The notes under the pieces: generated by a model
The model's input: the letters and a program-made list of their open reading frames with translations, nothing else
What the model was told of the DNA's origin: nothing
The model's database searches: none
DNA from: Hymenopus coronatus
Lineage: Eukaryota > Arthropoda > Insecta > Mantodea > Hymenopodidae
Direction of reading: 5' to 3'
DNA length: 64,000 bases
Assembly: GCA_030762935.1 (NCBI GenBank)
Contig: CM060890.1
Location: forward strand, 153,546,129-153,610,128
Position numbers and translations under genes: made by a program
Shown: piece after piece, positions 11,540 to 23,500 of the stretch
Position numbering within the stretch: the first letter of the stretch is position 1
How the letters are laid out: the number at the start of each line of letters is the position of its first letter

Positions 11540-11965
11540 GACATCCTGTCTCATCCTTTCAAACCATTTTCCTTGGAGAGAGTGAAAATACATTATTCTT
11601 AAGCAGCTACTGTGGCTATTGTTAACCTCAAAGTTTTTCACAAATATTAATATAAAAATAATAGTTGCAACAAATCTTCACAAGGATTCCAAAAGATAAG
11701 TAAAGATTTGTTGCAACTATTATTTTTATTTTAATATTTGTGCTATTACTTCACTGTTACTAGCTTCTTTTTACATTCAAAGTTTTTCTTTCATTTGGGG
11801 AATAGAAAAAATTGCATGGGGCCAGATCTGGACTGTATGGAGGATGTGCAGTGTCGGCATGGTGCATCAACACACGTGGCAGACATTTTGTAATGTACCA
11901 TCTTGTACCTCAAAGAGAAGCTTCACAATGTGGATCATCATCTTGCTTTTGTTAGTAGAACTTCA
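11540..11965 (-). pseudogene. Fossil mariner-like transposase fragment
   Basis: On the minus strand, positions 11846-11814 encode HPPYSPDLAPC, the signature just before the last catalytic residue region of mariner (IS630/Tc1/mariner superfamily) transposases. A neighbouring frame continues FFLFPK, a stop, then KKNFE, and after an interruption the segment at about 11590-11550 reads FHSLQGKWFERM, resembling the mariner C-terminal region (FxSLPxxWYxxG). Upstream, HHADTA may be the decayed form of the DNAxxHTA block. At least one 1-nt frameshift and several stops are present, so the gene is dead. The N-terminal DNA-binding part was not identified in 11966-12240. A palindromic element is inserted in this fossil. 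Confidence 0.72.
11628..11788. mobile_element. Palindromic (fold-back) insertion with 12-bp target duplication
   Basis: TCAAAGTTTTTC occurs at 11628-11639 and again at 11777-11788. Between the copies lies a 137-bp segment dominated by an inverted repeat: 40-bp arms at 11639-11678 and 11703-11742 with one mismatch and a 24-nt spacer. The duplicated 12 bp corresponds to the KNFE codons of the surrounding mariner fossil, so the segment interrupts that reading frame and the duplication looks like a target-site duplication. This fits a small fold-back or MITE-like element inserted after the mariner. The arm closest to one flank shares its last base with the duplication, and 34 nt on the right lie outside the palindrome. 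Confidence 0.6.
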
Positions 11966-12939
11966 CCCAGAACAATGAGTGTTGTTTATTTTCTGAATCA
12001 CAACCGTTAAATTTCTTGGATAGTTTGCTAGCACAATTGCACACATGCTTGTTTCTGCTCCAAGCTTCCTAACATTCTTTTTTTCAGAATTCTGCTTGCT
12101 ACTATGTTCCTGCATTATGAAGGGCAAGATCCCTCTCTCTAAACCAATGACTTCACTCGAAATCCACCCAATATATGACGTAGCATACCTGCTATACATG
12201 AACATGCTGCATGTACAACTCATTGTCCATTTTTAAAATTTTTGGAGTGTCCCTCATAAACTAATTTCTGTATTGTACTCTTTGTCTATGTCTATAGTCC
12301 TCTGAAATTTAATTTGAAAGTGAATAGATTAATAACACATACTGGAATATGTTTGAAGGACTTATTTTCCTCTATTATCAAGCAGAAACCAACTGGTTAC
12401 ATGTGCTGGCAGTTCAAGATACTTGCTAAACGGATCTTTCTGAGGGATGTAAAGTTGAAAATTCTGTTACTATTTTTGAAAATGAAAATTACACTACATG
12501 TAATAAGTTTCATAAATCAGGAAAATAGTTCTCCTAAACATGTTTCAGGAAACTACAATTATGTGTTATTATTGTATTTAACCTTAATTTAATCGACTAT
12601 AACAACTCTCCATTATAAGTTGTTAAACCTGTCTGCGCATTTGCCACAGCAATGTGCTGACAGAAGAATGCCAACTATCGATTATTATTCATATTGCATT
12701 ATATAGCTTGATGCTCTACTGTAGCTGAAAGAATGTATATTAATATATAACAAAAATATTGCTTTTTAATCCAAATGGGGATGGGTTACTTTTATTATAA
12801 CGAGAGAAAATATGTTTATATGAGGAAGGGATCATTTTTAAAAAACAACTCGGTGACTTCACCAAGGAAACCTTTTGTCCTTCCCCAATTGCCTTGTTAG
12901 GAGGAAGAGCCTGTGAAGCTACTGAACCCATTGAACACA
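11966..12939. other. Unassigned AT-rich DNA
   Basis: The open frames at 11963-12223 (minus), 12045-12236, 12314-12592 and 12740-12940 (minus) have no recognisable domain. Part of the left section may be the rest of the mariner fossil, but no signature remains. Nothing else could be supported. Confidence 0.4.
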
Positions 12940-13009
12940 CACCAGGATATCCAGGAAGGGATGGAGTTAGGAAGGTGTGAGTATAACACTGATGGTCACA
13001 ACTAGCACA

Positions 13010-13020
13010 TACAGGCAGGG
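13010..13020. repeat. SINE target-site duplication, left copy
   Basis: TACAGGCAGGG, identical to 13318-13328. Because this word is also part of each minisatellite unit, the match could partly reflect repeat phase. However, exactly one copy on each side directly abuts the SINE ends, which fits a true duplication. Confidence 0.65.
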
Positions 13021-13317
13021 GAGTCGCCCTCCGTGGTGTAATGGTTAAAATGCTGACTTCATATACCCAAGGTCGCGGGTTAAACCCGGCGAAGGACGAT
13101 GGATTTTTTCGGGCATAAAAATCCTTAGCATGGCTTCCTTCGAAAGGGAAGTAAAGCTGTGGGCCCCGTGTCGTAGATTTACGCCACGTAAAAGAACCTC
13201 AAGCCTGATAAGAGAGGTCTCTGACCAAAATTAAGCGAACTTTCTCGCCCAATATAGAATGGGACGCTAAGAACCAAAGCAGTTAAAGAGCGTCCATAAA
13301 TAACAGGCCATTTCATT
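13021..13317 (+). mobile_element. tRNA-derived SINE inserted in the minisatellite
   Basis: The element starts with a tRNA-like head: A box TGGTGTAATGG at 13034-13044 and B box GGGTTAAACCC at 13077-13087, 33 nt apart, as expected for an internal RNA polymerase III promoter. It continues with a tRNA-unrelated body containing GGGCCCCGTGTCGTAGATTT (13161-13180) and CACGTAAAAGAACC, a block I recall as shared by many arthropod and other invertebrate SINEs. It ends near CAGGCCATTTCATTT. An 11-bp direct repeat TACAGGCAGGG flanks it (13010-13020 and 13318-13328). It is not a functional tRNA gene: the acceptor stem is absent. Confidence 0.85.
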
Positions 13318-13328
13318 TACAGGCAGGG
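13318..13328. repeat. SINE target-site duplication, right copy
   Basis: TACAGGCAGGG directly follows the SINE 3' end, after which the minisatellite resumes with GACAGAGTTAGC. Confidence 0.65.
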
Positions 13329-14280
13329 ACAGAGTTAGCAAAATGTGAGTATAACAATGTGTGATAGACACAACCAGCACATCTAGGCAGGGACAGAGTT
13401 AGGAAAGTGTGAGTATAACACTGTGTGATGGACACATCCAGGCAGGGACGGAATTAGGAAGGTGTGAGTATAACACTGATGGACACAACCAGCACATACA
13501 GGCAGGGACAGAGTTAGGAAGGTGTGAGTATAACACTCATGGATACAACCAGCACATACAGGCAGGGACAGAGTTAGGAAAGTGTGAGTATAACACTGTG
13601 ATGGACACAACCAGCACATCCAGGCAGGGACAGAACTAGGAAAGTGTGAGTATAACACTGTGACGGACACCACCAGCACACCAGGCAGGGACAGAACTAG
13701 GAAAGTGTGAGTATAACACTGTGATGGACACAACCAGCACATCCAGGCAGGGACAGAGTTAGGAAAGTGTGAGTATATCACTGTGTGATGGACACAACCA
13801 GCACTTCAGGCAGGGACAGAGCTAGGAAAGTGTGAGTATAACACTGTGTGATGGACACAAAGAGCACATCCAGGCAGGGACAGATTTAGGAAAGTGTGAG
13901 TATAACACTGTGTGATGGACACAACCAGCACATCCAGGCAGGGACAGAACTAGGAAGTGTGAGTATAACACTGTGTGATAGACACAACCAGAACATCCAG
14001 GCAGGGACAGAGTTAGGAATGTGTGAGTATAACACTATGTGATGGACACAACCAGCACATCCAGGCAGGGACAGAGTTAGGAAAGTGTGAGTATGACACT
14101 GTGTGATGGACACAACCTAGATATCCAGGCAGGGACAGAGCTAGGGAAGTGTGAGTATAACACTGTGTGATGGACACAACCAGCACATCCAGGCAGGGAC
14201 AAAGTTAGGGAAGTGTGAGTATAACACTGTGATGAACACCACGAGCACATCCAGGCAGGGACAGAGATAAGAAAGTGTAA

Positions 14281-14548
14281 AGGAGATGCTGGCCAGGTAT
14301 CAATGTTTTTGGGCCCTGGCTGAGCATGTGACTGTTGCAAACTGGAGATAGCGGGCGGTCTTGAGTGAAGGGAACAGCCGCAGTGTCCAAGTATTGACAC
14401 TGAAAATGTCTTCTTCTGGCAAAATAGACAGCCATGAGATCTAGGTGTTCCCCGATAGTGTTGCTGGTCTGTGTCAACTACTCGGTAAATGAGCAAGTGA
14501 CACTGAAGCAAGGAAAAAATTGGTCATTAAGGTAATGCTGTTTGGTCA
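14281..14548. other. Short unique spacer between two arrays
   Basis: About 270 bp of moderately GC-rich sequence with no repeat of either neighbour. No gene could be supported: the minus-strand frames at 14077-14511 and 14205-14477 run into the minisatellite and show no domain. Confidence 0.5.
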
Positions 14549-17500
14549 GTGATGACAAGATACACAGGCATCAAACCTGTGGTGATAAACATGGCAACCT
14601 AATCTAAACTGCTGTATCTAGATGACAAGATACACAGGCAGCAAACCTGTGGTGATAAACATGGCAACCTAACCTAAACTGCTGTATTTAAATGACAAGA
14701 TATACAGGCAGTAAGCCTGTGGTGATAAACATGGCAAGCTAATCTAAACTTCTGTATCTAGATGAGAAGATATACAGGCATCAAACCTTTGGTGATAAAC
14801 ATTGCAACCTATCCTAAACTGCTGTATCTAGATAAGATACACAGGCAGCAAACCTGTGGTGATAAACATGGTAATCTAACCTCAACTCCTGTATCTAGAT
14901 GACAAGATATACAGGCATCAAACCTGTGGTGATAAACATGGCAACCTAATCTAAAATGCTGCTCCTGTCTAGATGACAAGATACATAGGCAGCAAACCTG
15001 TGGTGATAAACATGGCAACCTAATCTAAACTGCTGTATCTAAATGACAAGATATACAGGCAGCAAGCCTGTAGTGATAAACATGGCAACTTAACCTAAAC
15101 TGCTGTATCTAGATGACAAGATATACAGGCATCAAACCTGTGGTGATAAACATGGCAACCTAGCCTAAACTGCTGCTCCTGTCTAGATGAGAAGATACAC
15201 AGGCATCAAACCTGTGGTGATAAACATGGCAACCTAACCTAAACTGCTGCTCCTGTCTAGATGAGAAGATACGCAGCCATCAAACCTGTGGTGATAAACA
15301 TAGCAACCTAACCTAAACTGTTGTATCTAAATGACAAGATATACAGGCAGCAAGCCTGTAGTGATAAACATGGCAACCTAACCTAAACTTCTGCTCCTGT
15401 CTAGATGAGAAGATACACAGGCATCAAACCTGTGGTGATAAACATGTCAACCTAACCTAAACTGCTGCTCCTGTCTAAATGAGAAGATACACAGGCATCA
15501 AACCTGTGGTGATAAACATGGCAACCTAACCTAAACTGCTGTATCTAAATAATAAGATATACAGGCAGCAAGCAGGTGGTGATAAATATGGCAACCTATC
15601 CTAAACTGCTGTATCTAAATGATAAGATATACAGGCAGCAAGCATGTGATGATAAACATGGCAACCCAACCTAAACTGCTGCTCCTGTCTAGATGAGAAG
15701 ATACACAGCCATCAAACCTGTGGTGATAAACATGGCAACCTAACCTAAACTGCTATATCTAAATGATAAGATATACAGGAAGCAAGCATGTGGGGATAAA
15801 TATATTAACCTATCCTAAACTGCTGTATCTAAATGATAAGATATACAGGCAGCAAGCATATGATGATAAATATGGCAACCTAACCTAAACTGCTGCTTCT
15901 GTCTAGATGAGAAGATACACGGGCAGCAAGCATGTGATGATAAACATGGCAACCTAACCTAAACTGCTATATCTAAATGATAAGATATACAGGCAGCAAG
16001 CATGTGGTGTTAAACATGGCAACCTAACCTGACTGCTGCTCCTATCTAGATGAGAAGATACACAGGCATCAAACCTGTGGCGATAAACATGGCAACCTAA
16101 CCTAAACTGCTGTATCTAAATGACAAGATATACAGGCAGCAAGCCTGTGGTGATAAACATGGCAACCTAACCTAAACTGCTGTATCTAAATGACAAGATA
16201 TACAGGCAGCACGCCTGTGGTGATAAACATGGCAACCTAACCTAAACTGCTGTATCTAAATGACATGATATACAGGCAGTAAACCTGTGGTGATAAACAT
16301 GGCAACCTAACCTAAACTGCTGTATCTAAATGACAAGATATACAGGCAGCAAGGCTGTGGTGATAAACATGGCAACCTAACCTAAACTGCTTTATCTAAA
16401 TGACAAGATATACAGGGAGCAAGCCTGTGGTGATAAACATGGCATCCGAACCTAAACTGCTGTATCTAGATGTCAAGTTATAAAGGCATCAAACCTGTGG
16501 TGATAAACATGGCAACCTAACCTAAACTGCTATATCTAAATGACAAGATATACAGGCAGCAAGCCTGTGGTGATAAACATGGCAGCCTAACCTGAACTGC
16601 TGTATCTAAATGACAAGATATACAGGCAGCAAGCATGTAGTGATAAACATGGCAACCTAACCTAAACTGCTGCTCCTGTCTAGATGAGAAGATACACAGG
16701 CATCAAACCTGCGGTGATAAACATGGCAACCTAACCTAAACTGCTGTATCTTAATGACAAGATATACAGGCAGCAAGCCTGTGGTGATAAACATGGCAAC
16801 TTAACCTAAACTGCTGTATCTAAATGACAAGACATACAGGCAGCAAGCATGTGGTGATAAACATGGCAACCTAACTTAAACTGCTGTATTTAAATGACAA
16901 GATATACAGGCAGTAGGCCTGTGGTGATAAACATGGCAAGCTAATCTAAACTTCTGTATCTAGATGAGAAGATACACAGGCATCAAACCTGTGGTGATAA
17001 ACATGGCAACCTAACCTAAACTGCTATATCTAAATGATAAGATATACAGGAAGCAAGCATGTGGGGATAAATATGGTAACCTATCCTAAACTGCTGTATC
17101 TAAATGATAAGATATACAGGCAGCAAGCATGTGATGATAAATATGGCAACCTAACCTAAACTGCTGCTTCTGTCTAGATGAGAAGATACACGGGCAGCAA
17201 GCATGTGATGATAAACATGGCAACCTAACCTAAACTGCTATATCTAAATGATAAGATATACAGGCAGCAAGCCTGTGGTGTTAAACATGGCAACCTAACC
17301 TGAACTGCTGCTCCTATCTAGATGAGAAGATACACAGGCATCAAACCTGTGGCGATAAACATGGCAACCTAACCTAAACTGCTGTATCTAAATGACAAGA
17401 TATACAGGCAGCAAGCCTGTGGTAATAAACATGGCAACCTAACCTAAACTGCTGTATCTAAATGATAAGATATACAGGCAGTAAGCCTGTGGTAATAAAC

Positions 17501-19477
17501 ATGGCAACCTAACCTAAACTACTGTATCTAAATGACAAGATATACAGGCAGCAAGCCTGTGGTGATAAACATGGCAACCTAACCTAAACTGCTGTATCTA
17601 AATGACAAGATATACAGGCAGCAAGCCTGTGGTGATAAACATGGCAACCTAACCTAAACTGCTTTATCTAAATGACAAGATATACAGGGAGCAAGCCTGT
17701 GGTGATAAACATGGCAGCCGAACCTAAACTGCTGTATCTAGATGTCAATTTATAAAGGCCTAACCTGAACTGCTGTATCTAAATGACAAGATATACAGGC
17801 AGCAAGCCTGTAGTGATAAACATGGCAACCTAACCTAAACTGCTGCTCCTGTCTAGATGAGAAGATACACAGGCATCAAACCTGCGGTGATAAACATGGC
17901 AACCTAACCTAAACTAATGTATCTTAATGACAAGATATACAGGCAGCAAGCCTGTGGTGATAAACATGGCAACTTAACCTAAACTGCTGTATCTAAATGA
18001 CAAGACATACAGGCAGCAAGCATGTGGTGATAAACATGGCAACCTAACCTAAACTGCTGTATTTAAATGACAAGATATACAGGCAGTAAGCCTGTGGTGA
18101 TAAACATGGCAAGCTAATCTAAACTTCTGTATCTAGATGAGAAGATACACAGGCATCAAACCTGTGGTGATAAACATGGCAACCTAACCTAAACTGCTAT
18201 ATCTAAATGATAAGATATACAGGAAGCAAGCATGTGGGGATAAATATGGTAACCTATCCTAAACTGCTGTATCTAAATGATAAGATATACAGGCAGCAAG
18301 CATGTGATGATAAATATGGCAACCTAACCTAAACTGCTGCTTCTGTCTAGATGAGAAGATACACTGGCAGCAAGCATGTGATGATAAACATGGCAACCTA
18401 ACCTAAACTGCTATATCTAAATGATAAGATATACAGGCAGCAAGCCTGTGGTGTTAAACATGGCAACCTAACCTGAACTGCTGCTCCTATCTAGATGAGA
18501 AGATACACAGGCATCAAACCTGTGGCGATAAACATGGCAACCTAACCTAAACTGCTGTATCTAAATGACAAGATATACAGGCAGCAAGCCTGTGGTAATA
18601 TACATGGCAACCTAACCTAAACTGCTGTATCTAAATGACAAGATATACAGGCAGTAAGCCTGTGGTAATAAACATGGCAACCTAACCTAAACTACTGTAT
18701 CTAAATGACAAGATATACAGGCAGCAAGCCTGTGGTGATAAACATGGCAACCTAACCTAAACTGCTGTATCTAAATGACAAGATATACAGGCAGCAAGCC
18801 TGTGGTGATAAACATGGCAACCTAACCTAAACTGCTGTATCTAAATGACAAGATATACAGGGAGCAAGCCTGTGGTGATAAACATGGCAGCCGAACCTAA
18901 ACTGCTGTATCTAGATGACAAGTTATACAGGCATCAAACCTGTGGTGATAAACATAGCAACCTAACCTAAACTGCTATATCTAAATGACAAGATATACAG
19001 GCAGCAAGCCTGTGGTGATAAACATGGCAGCCTAACCTGAACTGCTGTATCTAAATGACAAGATATACAGGCAGCAAGGTTGTAGTGATAAACATGGCGA
19101 CCTAACCTAAACTACTGCTCCTGTCTAGATGAGAAGATACACAGGCATCAAACCTGTGGGGATAAACATGGCAGCCTAACCTAAACTGCTGCTCCTGTCT
19201 AGATGAGAAGATACACAGGCATCAAACCTGCGGTGATAAACATGGCAACCTAACCTAAACTGCTGTATCTTAATGACAAGATATACAGGCAGCAAGCCTG
19301 TGGTGATAAACATGGCAACCTAACCTAAACTGCTGTATCTAAATGAGAAGACATACAGGCAGCAAGCATGTGGTGATAAACATGGCAACCTAACCTAAAC
19401 TGCTGTATCTAAATGACAGGATATACAGGCAACAACCCTGTGGTGATAAACATGGCAACCCATCCTGAACTGCTGTT
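14549..19477. repeat. Satellite array of interleaved 70-bp and 74-bp monomers
   Basis: Two related unit types alternate irregularly over about 69 copies. The 70-bp type has CTGTATCTAAATGACAAG and a core near CAGGCAGCAAGCCTGTGG. The 74-bp type has CTGCTCCTGTCTAGATGAG and CAGGCATCAAACCTGTGG. Both end in GATAAACATGGCAACCTAAC followed by CTAAACTG. The core CAGGC-AGCAA-GCCTG is a perfect 5-bp-arm hairpin in most 70-bp units. The shared end contains AACCTAACCTAA, two units of the insect-type telomere repeat. A higher-order period of about 1,173 bp is visible in the right half. The last units are divergent (AACCCATCCTGAACTGCTG). Confidence 0.96.
16881..19226. repeat. Higher-order repeat, period ~1,173 bp, in the 70/74-bp array
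   Basis: The distinctive unit CTGCTGTATTTAAATGACAA followed by AAGCTAATCTAAACTTCTG occurs at 16881 and again at 18054 (shift 1,173 bp). The order of the following variants repeats: the CTTCTGTCTAGATGAG unit, the GTGTTAAACATGG unit, the CTCCTATCTAGATG unit with GTGGCGATAAAC, and the GTGGTAATA units. An earlier relative of the first pair begins near 14681. One copy carries a local deletion near 17750 (TATAAAGGCCTAACC), which joins two units. Confidence 0.75.
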
Positions 19478-20530
19478 CGCTTTGCTTGAGTGCGCTACAT
19501 GATGGACATGAATCTGCTTCAGAGGTTTTGAAGAAAAAGCTCAACATATGGTACAACTACTTTAAGTTTTTATTTCAAATTTACCTCCTGGAGGCAATTT
19601 CACATTTAAAATCAATTCCAGTATTTTCATATTTTATGTAGATACTTATATATACTTCTGATTAAGTTTAAGTTTCTAAAGCTGCCAAGTAATTGAAGTC
19701 TGTGATTCTGGAATTCATTAGGTATGAAGCTCAGTGTCAATTTTATTTATCTAGTTTTTTTTTTTTTAATATGTTTTTGTGTGTTACTCATTCAAATCTT
19801 ATCAGTAACATTGTGTTGCAAATTGCGCTAATTCGTTAAATCATATTGATGTATCCAAGTTCTAAAAACTTATTCTGTTATACACATTCCTTTCGTACAC
19901 ACTGCATGAAAAACAGTAGTCCCATTTTAAAATGTTACAATTTTGCAATGCCAAGGTTCAACAAACATTTACAAAAACAAAATTAAATGCTTATGAATAC
20001 AACATCAGTAAAGGAAATTGTTAATAGTTTTGGGCAACCGGAACTCCACAGGCTTGGGACAATTTGTTAAAATGTTTGTGACCATGGATAGCATTTTGGG
20101 AAGTAGCAAGTAACAAATTTTACATAAAGTGTGTGCTTCACTGAAATTTCTCTACTACATGTTATAAGAAGAACAAGTTTGACACTATATAGATTTCAGC
20201 AAAAATACACATCTTGAAACTCCCTGAATCAAAAAAGAATGTATTCTCGCAAAATGGTTTATGTAAGAGGGACAAAGAGAAGCGTAACTAGAAAACAAGT
20301 TCATTAAAGTGTTTAAACCACTGGGCTCTCACCCAAGTGGCCTGGGATCACATTTAGAATTTGTGGTGGACAAAGCAGCACAGGGTTCCCCCACCACCTT
20401 CAGTGTCATCGCCTGCACTGCCATATGTAGTAAAAGTGAGCGTTAAATTCTTGCAAAGATGTAACATCAGATTTTCAAAAAAAACTATTGTTTACATAGA
20501 ACATTTTTAAACACAAGTTCTAAGACAGTT
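19478..20530. other. AT-rich spacer between two satellite arrays
   Basis: About 1 kb with no gene, RNA or tandem repeat that I can support. The stretch at about 20315-20420 (CCACTGGGCTCTCACCC, GTGGCCTGGGATCA) has a faint tRNA-like look and might be a very old SINE. Confidence 0.5.
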
Positions 20531-23500
20531 GATGGCAGGGGAGAGAAGTGGAGTCTTAACAACAGTATTGACACATCCATATTAATTTGGAATGGCAGGG
20601 GGAAGAAGTGGAGTCTTACCAACACTATTGTCATCTCCATACTAATGTGGAGAGAAGTGGAGTCTTACCAACACTTTTGACATCTCCAAATTAATGTGGA
20701 ATGGTAGGGGAGAGAAGTGGAGTCTTACCAGCACTATTGACACCTCCATATAAATGTGGTATGGCAGTGGAGAGAAGTGGAGTCTTACCAACACTATTGA
20801 CATCTCCATATTAATGTGGAATGGCAGGGAGAGAATTGGAGTCTTACCAAAACTATTGACATCTCTAATATAATGTGGAATGGCTGGGGGGAGAAGTGGA
20901 GTCTTACCAACACTATTGCATCTCCATACTAATGTGGAGAGAAGTGGAGTCTTACCAAAACTATTGACATCTACATATTAATGTGGAATAGCAGGGGGGA
21001 GAAGTGGAGTCTTACCAACACTATTGACATCTCCATAATAATGTACAATGCCAGGGGGGAGAAGTGGAGTCTTACCAACACTATTCACATCTCCATATTA
21101 ATGTGGAATGGTAGGGGAGAGAAGTGGAGTCTTACTAACACTATTGACACCTCCATATTAATATGGTATGGCAGGGGAGAGAAGTGGTGTCTTACCAACA
21201 GTACTGACACCTCCATATTAATGTGGAATAGCAGGGGAGAGAAGTGGAGTTTTACCAAAACTATTAACATCTCCGTATTAATGTGGAATAGCAGGGGGGA
21301 GAATTGGAGTCTTACAAACACTCTTGACATCTCCATATTAATGTGGAATGGCAGGGGGGAGAAGTGGAGTTTTACAAACACTATGAACATCTCCATATTA
21401 ATGTGGAATGGCAGGGGAGAGAAATGGTGTCTTATCAGCACTATTGACATCTCCATATTAATTTGGAGAGAAGTGGAGTTCTACCAACACTATTGACATC
21501 TCCATAGTAATGTGGAATGGCAGGGGAGAGAACTGGAGTCTTACCAACACTATTGACATAATAATATTAATGTGGAATGGTAGGGGGGAGAAGTGGAATC
21601 TTACCATCACTATTAACATCTCCATATTAATGTGGAATGGCAGGGGAGAGAAGTGGAGTCTTACCAACACTATTGACATCTCCATATTAATGTGGAATGG
21701 CAGGGGGGAGAAATGGACTCCTACCAACACTATTGACATCTCCATATTAATGTGGAGATAAGTGGAGTATTAAAAACACTATTGACATCTCCATATTAAT
21801 GTGAATTGGCAGGGGAGGGAAGTGGAGTCTTGCAAACACTATTGACATCTCCATATTAATGTGGAATGGCAGGGGAGAGTAGTGGAGTCTTACAAACACT
21901 ATTGATACCTCCATATTAATGTGGAGAGAAGAGGAGTCTTACCAACACTATTGACACCTTCATATTAATGTGGAGAGAAGTGGAGTCTTACCAACACTAT
22001 TGACACCTCCATATTAATGTGGAGAGTAGTGGAGTCTTACCAACGGTATTGACATCTCCATATTAATGTGGAATGGCAGGGGAGAGAAGTGGAGTCCTAC
22101 CAACACTATTGACATCTCCATATTAATGTGGAGAGGTGGAGTCTTACCAACACTATTGACATCTCCATATTAATGTGGAATGGCAGGGGAGAGAAGTAGA
22201 GTCTTACCAACACTATTGACATCACCATATTAATGTGGAGAGAAGTGGAGTCTTACCAACACTATTGACATCTCCATATTAATGTGGAATACCAGGGGGG
22301 AGAAGTGGAGTTTTACCAACACTATTGACATCTCCATTTTAATGTGGAATGGCAGGGGAGAGAAGTGGAGTCTTACCAACACTATTGACATCTCCAAATT
22401 AATGTGGAATGGCAGGGGGGAGAAGTGGAGTCTTTCCAACACTATTGACATCTCCATACTAATGTGGAGAGAAGTGGAGTCTTACCAACACTATTGACAT
22501 CTCCATATTAATGTGGAGAGAAGTGGAGTCTTACCAACACTATTGACATCAGCATATTAATGTGGAGAGGTGGAGTCTTACCAACACTATTGACATCTCC
22601 ATATTAATGAGGAATGGCAGGGGAGAGAAGTGGAGTCTTACCAACACTATTGACATCACCATATTAATGTGGAGAGAAGTGGAGTCTTACCAACACTATT
22701 GACATCTCCATATTAATGTGGAATGCCAGGGGGGAGAAGTGGAGTTTTACCAACACTATTGACATCTCCATTTTAATGTGGAATGGCAGGGGAGAGAAGT
22801 GGAGTCTTACCAACACTATTGTACCTCCATATTAATGTGGAGAGAAGTGGAGTCTTACCAACACTATTGACATCTCCATATTAATATGGAGAGAAGTGGA
22901 GTCTTACCAACCATATTGTCATCTCCTTATTAATGTGGAATGGCAGGGGGGAGAAGTGGAGTCTTAAAAACAATATTGACATCTCCATATTAATGTGGAA
23001 TGCCAGGGGGGAGAAGTGGAGTCTTACCAACAGTATGGACATCTCCATATTAATGTGGAATGGTAGGGGAGAGAAGTGGAGTCTTACTAACACTATTGAC
23101 ACCTCCATATTAATGTGGTATGGCAGGGGAGAGAAGTAGAGTCTTACCAACACTACTGACATCTCCATATTAATGTGGTATTTCAGGGGAGAGAAGTAGA
23201 GTCTTACCAACACTATTGACATCTCCATATTAATGTGGAATGATAGGGGGGAGAAGTGGAGTCCTACCAACACTATTGACATCTCCATATTAATGTGGAG
23301 AGAAGTGCAGTCTTGCCAACACAATTGATATCTCCATATTAATGTGGAATAGCAGGGGAGAGAAGTGGAGTCTTACAAACACTATTGACATCTGCATATT
23401 AAAGTGGAATGGCAGGTTAGAGAAGTGGAGTCTTACCAACACTATGAACATCTCCATATTAATGTGGAAAGGTAGGGGAGAGAAGTGGAGTCTTAACAAC

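Larger units (their letters stand above)
12940..14280. repeat. Minisatellite, ~62-64-bp monomer
   Basis: About sixteen head-to-tail units carry the words GTGTGAGTATAACACTG, GGACACAACCAGCACATC and CAGGCAGGGACAGAGTTAG. Unit length varies between about 58 and 66 bp by small indels (for example GTGTGATGG versus GATGG). The first units are weaker copies, and the array is split after its first clear unit by a SINE at 13021-13317. The final unit ends at GTGTAAAGGAG near 14280. Open frames of 75-144 codons on both strands are produced by the repetition. Confidence 0.93.

Noticed and set aside
12045..12236. 63-codon plus-strand frame as a gene
   Set aside because: It is antisense to the region next to the mariner fossil and shows no domain.
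13030..13100. Functional tRNA gene
   Set aside because: A and B boxes are present but there is no acceptor stem or coherent anticodon arm; it is the head of a SINE.
20315..20440. Second tRNA-derived SINE
   Set aside because: Only a vague resemblance around GGGCTCTCACCC and GTGGCCTGGGATCA; no proper B box, tail or target duplication.
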